Shown here: piece by piece, positions 15,101-16,856 of the stretch
How the letters are laid out: each line of letters begins with the position of its first letter
Numbering within the stretch: the stretch's first letter is position 1
Assembly (NCBI GenBank): GCA_037129475.1
Contig: JBAXUY010000061.1
Location: forward strand, 1 to 16,856
DNA length: 16,856 nt
DNA from: RGVT01 sp037129475
GTDB taxonomy: Bacteria; Planctomycetota; Planctomycetia; Pirellulales; UBA1268
Reading direction: 5' to 3'
Notes under the pieces: generated by a model
The model's database searches: none
What the model saw: the letters and a program-made list of their open reading frames with translations, nothing else
Told to the model about the DNA's origin: nothing
Program-made: the position numbers and the translations under genes

Positions 15101-16856
15101 AAGGCGCTCGCGCCGATCCTTCGTGGGGCGCGGCTCCGGCCGGCCGATGGTGAACGCGACGGCCGACATCCGCGGAAGCGTCGCTCGAAACCCGTCGATC
15201 CGGCAGCCCTCATGGCCCAGGTGGAAAAGGCGTCTCGCGACCCCGGCCCGCCGGCGATCATGGTCCGCGGCGCGTCCCAGCACAATCTGAAACAGGTCGA
15301 TGCCGACATTCCGCGCGGCGCGATGACGGTCTGCTGCGGCCCCAGCGGCAGCGGCAAGACGTCGCTCGCCTTCGACACGCTCTACGCCGAGGGGCAGCGC
15401 CGCTACGTCGAGAGCCTCTCCCCCTATGCGCGGCAGTTCGTGGGGCAGGTGCCGAAGCCGTTGTTCGAGCGGATCGAGGGGCTCGCCCCGGCCGTCGCGA
15501 TCGAGCAGCGGTCGAGCGGCAGCACGCCGCGATCGACGGTCGGCACGCTCACCGAGATGTACGACTTCTTCCGCGTGCTCGCCGCGCGGCTCGGCGCCAT
15601 GCACTGCCCCGACTGCGGGATCGAGGTGGGAGCGCAGAGCATCGACGAGACGGTGGGCCGGTTGCTCGCCCATCCGCCCGGCACGCGGATGCTCCTCCTG
15701 GCGCCCGCCGAACTCCGGGTCGGCCAGACGCCGGAGAGCTTTTTCGCCGGCCTGCGGGCCGCGGGCTACGTGCGGGTGCGGATCGACGGTCAGACGGTGC
15801 ATCTCGACGAGAAGCCGACGCTCGATCGCAAGCGGAAGAACCGCATCGAGATCGTGATCGACCGCATCACGGCGAACCCCGCCGAACGCAGCCGGCTCGC
15901 GCAGAGCGTGGAGGCGGCGTTCGACGCGGGCGGGGGCACGATGCTCGTGGCCCGCGCCGCCGACGGGCCCGACGGCAAGCCGGCCCCCGAGCCCGACTGG
16001 CCGGTGGAAGTGCACAGCCGCCGGCTCGCCTGCCGCACGTGCGGCCGCGGGTTCAAGCCGCTCGAGCCGCGGCAGTTTTCGTTCAACAGTCCGCTCGGTT
16101 GGTGCCCGGCATGCGACGGGCTCGGCACGCGTACGGGGGTCGATCATGCGGCCCTCATCCGCGACGGTTCAAAATCCCTCGCCGAAGGTGCGCTCGACCT
16201 CTGGCCGAGTCTCGACCGCAAGGATTGCGGCGCCACGAGCCGGGCGATGCTCGCGGCCCTCTGCGCCGCGACGGGGCTGCCGGCCAACGTGCCGCTCGCC
16301 GATCTCTCGGGCCTCCAGCAGCGGGTGCTCTTCGAGGGCACGGGCGAACGCTGGATCGAAGTGCTGCGGCCCAAGGGCGTGCCTGGGAGCGGCCCGTGGT
16401 TCGCGTTTCAGTTCAAGGGCCTGGAAAACGCCTGCGAGGAGGCGGCCCGGCTCGTCGTCGGCCTGCGTGGCAAGGTGGATGCCGTGATGGGGGAAGTGCC
16501 ATGCAGTGACTGCGGCGGCAGCCGGCTCGCGGAGGAAGCCAGCGCCGTCACGCTCTGGGGCCGCTCCCTCGACGTCTGGTGCCGGATGCCGCTCGGCCGG
16601 CTGCAGCAGGAGCTCGCTGCCGTCGAAATCTCCGACGCCGACAAAAAGATCGCCGGTGATCTCCTGCGGGAGCTCGTGTCGCGGGTGAACTTCCTCGTCG
16701 ACGTGGGTCTCGAGTACCTCGACATGGCCCGGCCGGCGGGAAGCCTGTCGGGGGGCGAACTCCAGCGGATTCGCCTGGCTGCCCAGGTGGGCAGCGGTCT
16801 GACGGGCGTGCTCTACGTGCTCGACGAGCCGACGATCGGCCTCCATCCGCGCGACA
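12113..16856 (+). CDS. uvrA: Tandem-fused UvrA excinuclease subunit (3' end cut off)
   Basis: The DNA-damage recognition ATPase of nucleotide excision repair. The frame is open for 1581 codons to the window end and holds one whole UvrA module plus more than half of a second. Module 1: start MHVPPIVVRGAREHNL, Walker A GVSGSGKS (33-40), zinc Cys pairs CVAC/CPVC (about 275-300), signature LSGGESQRIRL (about 553), Walker B LDEPSIGLHPRD, second Walker A GVSGSGKSS (about 704), zinc motif CEAC...CEVC (about 803), second signature LSGGEAQRVKL (about 894) and LDEPTTGLH. After a linker rich in Lys/Arg, module 2 begins near 1047 (MVRGASQHNLKQV) with Walker A GPSGSGKTS, CRTC/CPAC, LSGGELQRIRL and LDEPTIGLHPRD. 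All visible ATPase motifs look intact. Module 1 carries two unusual inserts (about residues 246-264 and 463-490). Chlamydial UvrA is similarly doubled. Confidence 0.95.
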   Translation, partial: MHVPPIVVRGAREHNLRDVTVGLPRGRLVCLSGVSGSGKSSLAFDTLYAEGQRRYVESLSTFARQFLGQLPRPDVDSVTGLSPSISIAQKSAGTNPRSTVATMTEIHDFLRVLYARVGTAHCPECDAVLEAQPRDQIVERILAARADEQVLVLGPLVRDQKGEHRDLFTDLVRQGFTRARVDGRIVRVEDPPPLEKQFKHSIDVVIDRIVANAAGRSRLAEAVDLALRTGGGQVIVAGDPPQERATVDAPGPSARPSPAGRGSESSDLVLSSRYACVACGVSYSTPEPQLFSFNSPIGACPVCDGLGDIYGIDPEKLVTDPTKSLKKGCMGVLGTFRDMPRWMRRLFTGVAAHAEAKKKLTPGTLLETPWDKLTPAQKKIWLSGTGVEEIKLAWKRGRAERGAKTKFEGILALLAAKWRNAKSGIIRRMLEKLMRVTPCHACQGARLSPQARAVRITSRSVLGLEARAAASDRRSPSRGGQDGRARREAELSLDALCALPIADAREFLAELVLDDTQTLIATELLKEIRSRLEFLDQVGLGYLALDRKAPTLSGGESQRIRLAAQIGSGLSGVLYVLDEPSIGLHPRDNVKLLGALEALRDKGNTVVVVEHDEDTIRAADWVVDFGPGPGKRGGEVVAAGTPTDVAASDRSLTGAFLAGREAIEVPEKRRKPSGQTLKLGGVRHNNLRGIDVEIPLGLLVCVTGVSGSGKSSLVGDVLEPELRRLLGSEAAVPGEFDTIHGAEQLDKVIVIDQSPIGRTPRSNPATYVKVWDDIRSLFTMLPEAKKRGWKAGRFSFNVPGGRCEACEGNGSTRLDMDFLADVWVTCEVCDGARFAKDTLEVRWKGKNVAELLNMEIGDALELFADAPDIARKLQTLHDVGLDYLHLGQPSPTLSGGEAQRVKLSRELAKRSTGKTLYILDEPTTGLHMADVRQLLTVLERLVEAGNTVLVVEHNLDVVKRADWVIDLGPEGGAGGGTIVAEGTPEQVAKVKASHTGKALAPILRGARLRPADGERDGRHPRKRRSKPVDPAALMAQVEKASRDPGPPAIMVRGASQHNLKQVDADIPRGAMTVCCGPSGSGKTSLAFDTLYAEGQRRYVESLSPYARQFVGQVPKPLFERIEGLAPAVAIEQRSSGSTPRSTVGTLTEMYDFFRVLAARLGAMHCPDCGIEVGAQSIDETVGRLLAHPPGTRMLLLAPAELRVGQTPESFFAGLRAAGYVRVRIDGQTVHLDEKPTLDRKRKNRIEIVIDRITANPAERSRLAQSVEAAFDAGGGTMLVARAADGPDGKPAPEPDWPVEVHSRRLACRTCGRGFKPLEPRQFSFNSPLGWCPACDGLGTRTGVDHAALIRDGSKSLAEGALDLWPSLDRKDCGATSRAMLAALCAATGLPANVPLADLSGLQQRVLFEGTGERWIEVLRPKGVPGSGPWFAFQFKGLENACEEAARLVVGLRGKVDAVMGEVPCSDCGGSRLAEEASAVTLWGRSLDVWCRMPLGRLQQELAAVEISDADKKIAGDLLRELVSRVNFLVDVGLEYLDMARPAGSLSGGELQRIRLAAQVGSGLTGVLYVLDEPTIGLHPRD
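12242..12291 (+). repeat. 50-bp near-identical repeat of the UvrA modules
   Basis: These 50 bases recur at 15371-15420 in the second module with only two differences, both silent third-codon positions. They encode FDTLYAEGQRRYVESL, the stretch after Walker A. The copies are 3129 bp apart in direct orientation. Confidence 0.8.
12878..12898 (+). repeat. REP-like palindrome inside uvrA
   Basis: Arms CCCTCTCCC/GGGCGAGGG with one mismatch around a GCA loop, followed by AGCGAG. This is the style of repeat normally found between genes. Here it is read through in frame as part of a Pro/Ser/Arg-rich insert just before the first zinc-binding Cys pair. Confidence 0.6.
13499..13562 (+). repeat. Cluster of three short palindromes inside uvrA
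   Basis: Three small stem-loops follow each other: GGGC/GCCC (13499-13511), GCGACC/GGTCGC with a GGA loop (13524-13538) and GGCCA/TGGCC with a GGA loop (13550-13562). They are translated as an insert rich in Arg, Ala, Ser and Gly, right after the CHAC...GARL region of module 1. Confidence 0.55.

Noticed and set aside
14246..16147. Long open frame of about 630 codons on the minus strand opposite uvrA
   Set aside because: It is a shadow of the uvrA coding frame in GC-rich DNA: His/Arg/Ala/Gly-rich, no domain, no ribosome binding site, and it covers conserved UvrA motifs on the other strand.
1..16856. CRISPR array, transposon, integrase or toxin-antitoxin pair
   Set aside because: No regularly spaced repeat arrays, transposase-like motifs, terminal inverted repeats with target duplications or small paired toxin-like genes were seen.

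Overview
This window is GC-rich DNA, roughly 70% G+C by eye, and is most likely from a planctomycete or a close relative in the PVC group. Three things point there. The uvrA gene at the right end encodes two complete-looking UvrA modules in one reading frame, an arrangement known from Chlamydia and, as I recall, planctomycetes. An ECF sigma factor is followed by a small one-TM protein of a planctomycete-like type. Several secreted SH3, HEAT and TPR proteins are typical of these bacteria. The window contains no phage, transposase, CRISPR array or rRNA.

Layout from left to right. Bases 1-324 are non-coding and carry two perfect palindromes. A secreted SH3-domain protein lies on the minus strand (325-1812), with a plausible sigma70-type promoter and a strong 14-bp hairpin in its leader. 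Next is a tight minus-strand operon, read from right to left: a large NfeD/ClpP-like membrane protein (6689-4539), a short NfeD protein (4542-3910), a FloA flotillin-like scaffold (3842-2829) and a one-TM proline-rich protein (2832-2113). Three of these genes are joined by 4-bp ATGA overlaps or close spacing. This is the membrane-microdomain (flotillin/NfeD) operon known from Bacillus yqeZ-yqfA-yqfB, with a different fourth gene. Divergent from it, on the plus strand, are pyrE (6755-7336), a secreted HEAT/TPR protein (7417-9243) and an alpha/beta hydrolase (9357-10193). The hydrolase runs tail-to-tail, with a 74-bp overlap, into a minus-strand pair: an ECF sigma factor (11696-11064) and a one-TM protein with a Gly/Pro-rich tail (11067-10120), joined by a GTGA overlap. 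A tRNA-Ala(CGC) gene on the minus strand and the fused uvrA on the plus strand share a 91-bp divergent promoter region. uvrA runs off the right edge.

The most notable patterns are as follows. (1) Sigma70-like -10 boxes sit 6-9 nt before the ATG of three genes (the large nfeD, pyrE and uvrA), which predicts leaderless mRNAs. (2) The uvrA gene is a tandem fusion in which two stretches of short palindromes appear to have been captured in frame as extra peptide inserts. (3) The large NfeD protein carries two ClpP-like domains that both seem to lack the nucleophilic serine. (4) A set of small palindromes with 2-5 base loops recurs between and inside genes. I found no clear new defence or mobile system; the findings are gene-architecture observations of moderate interest.
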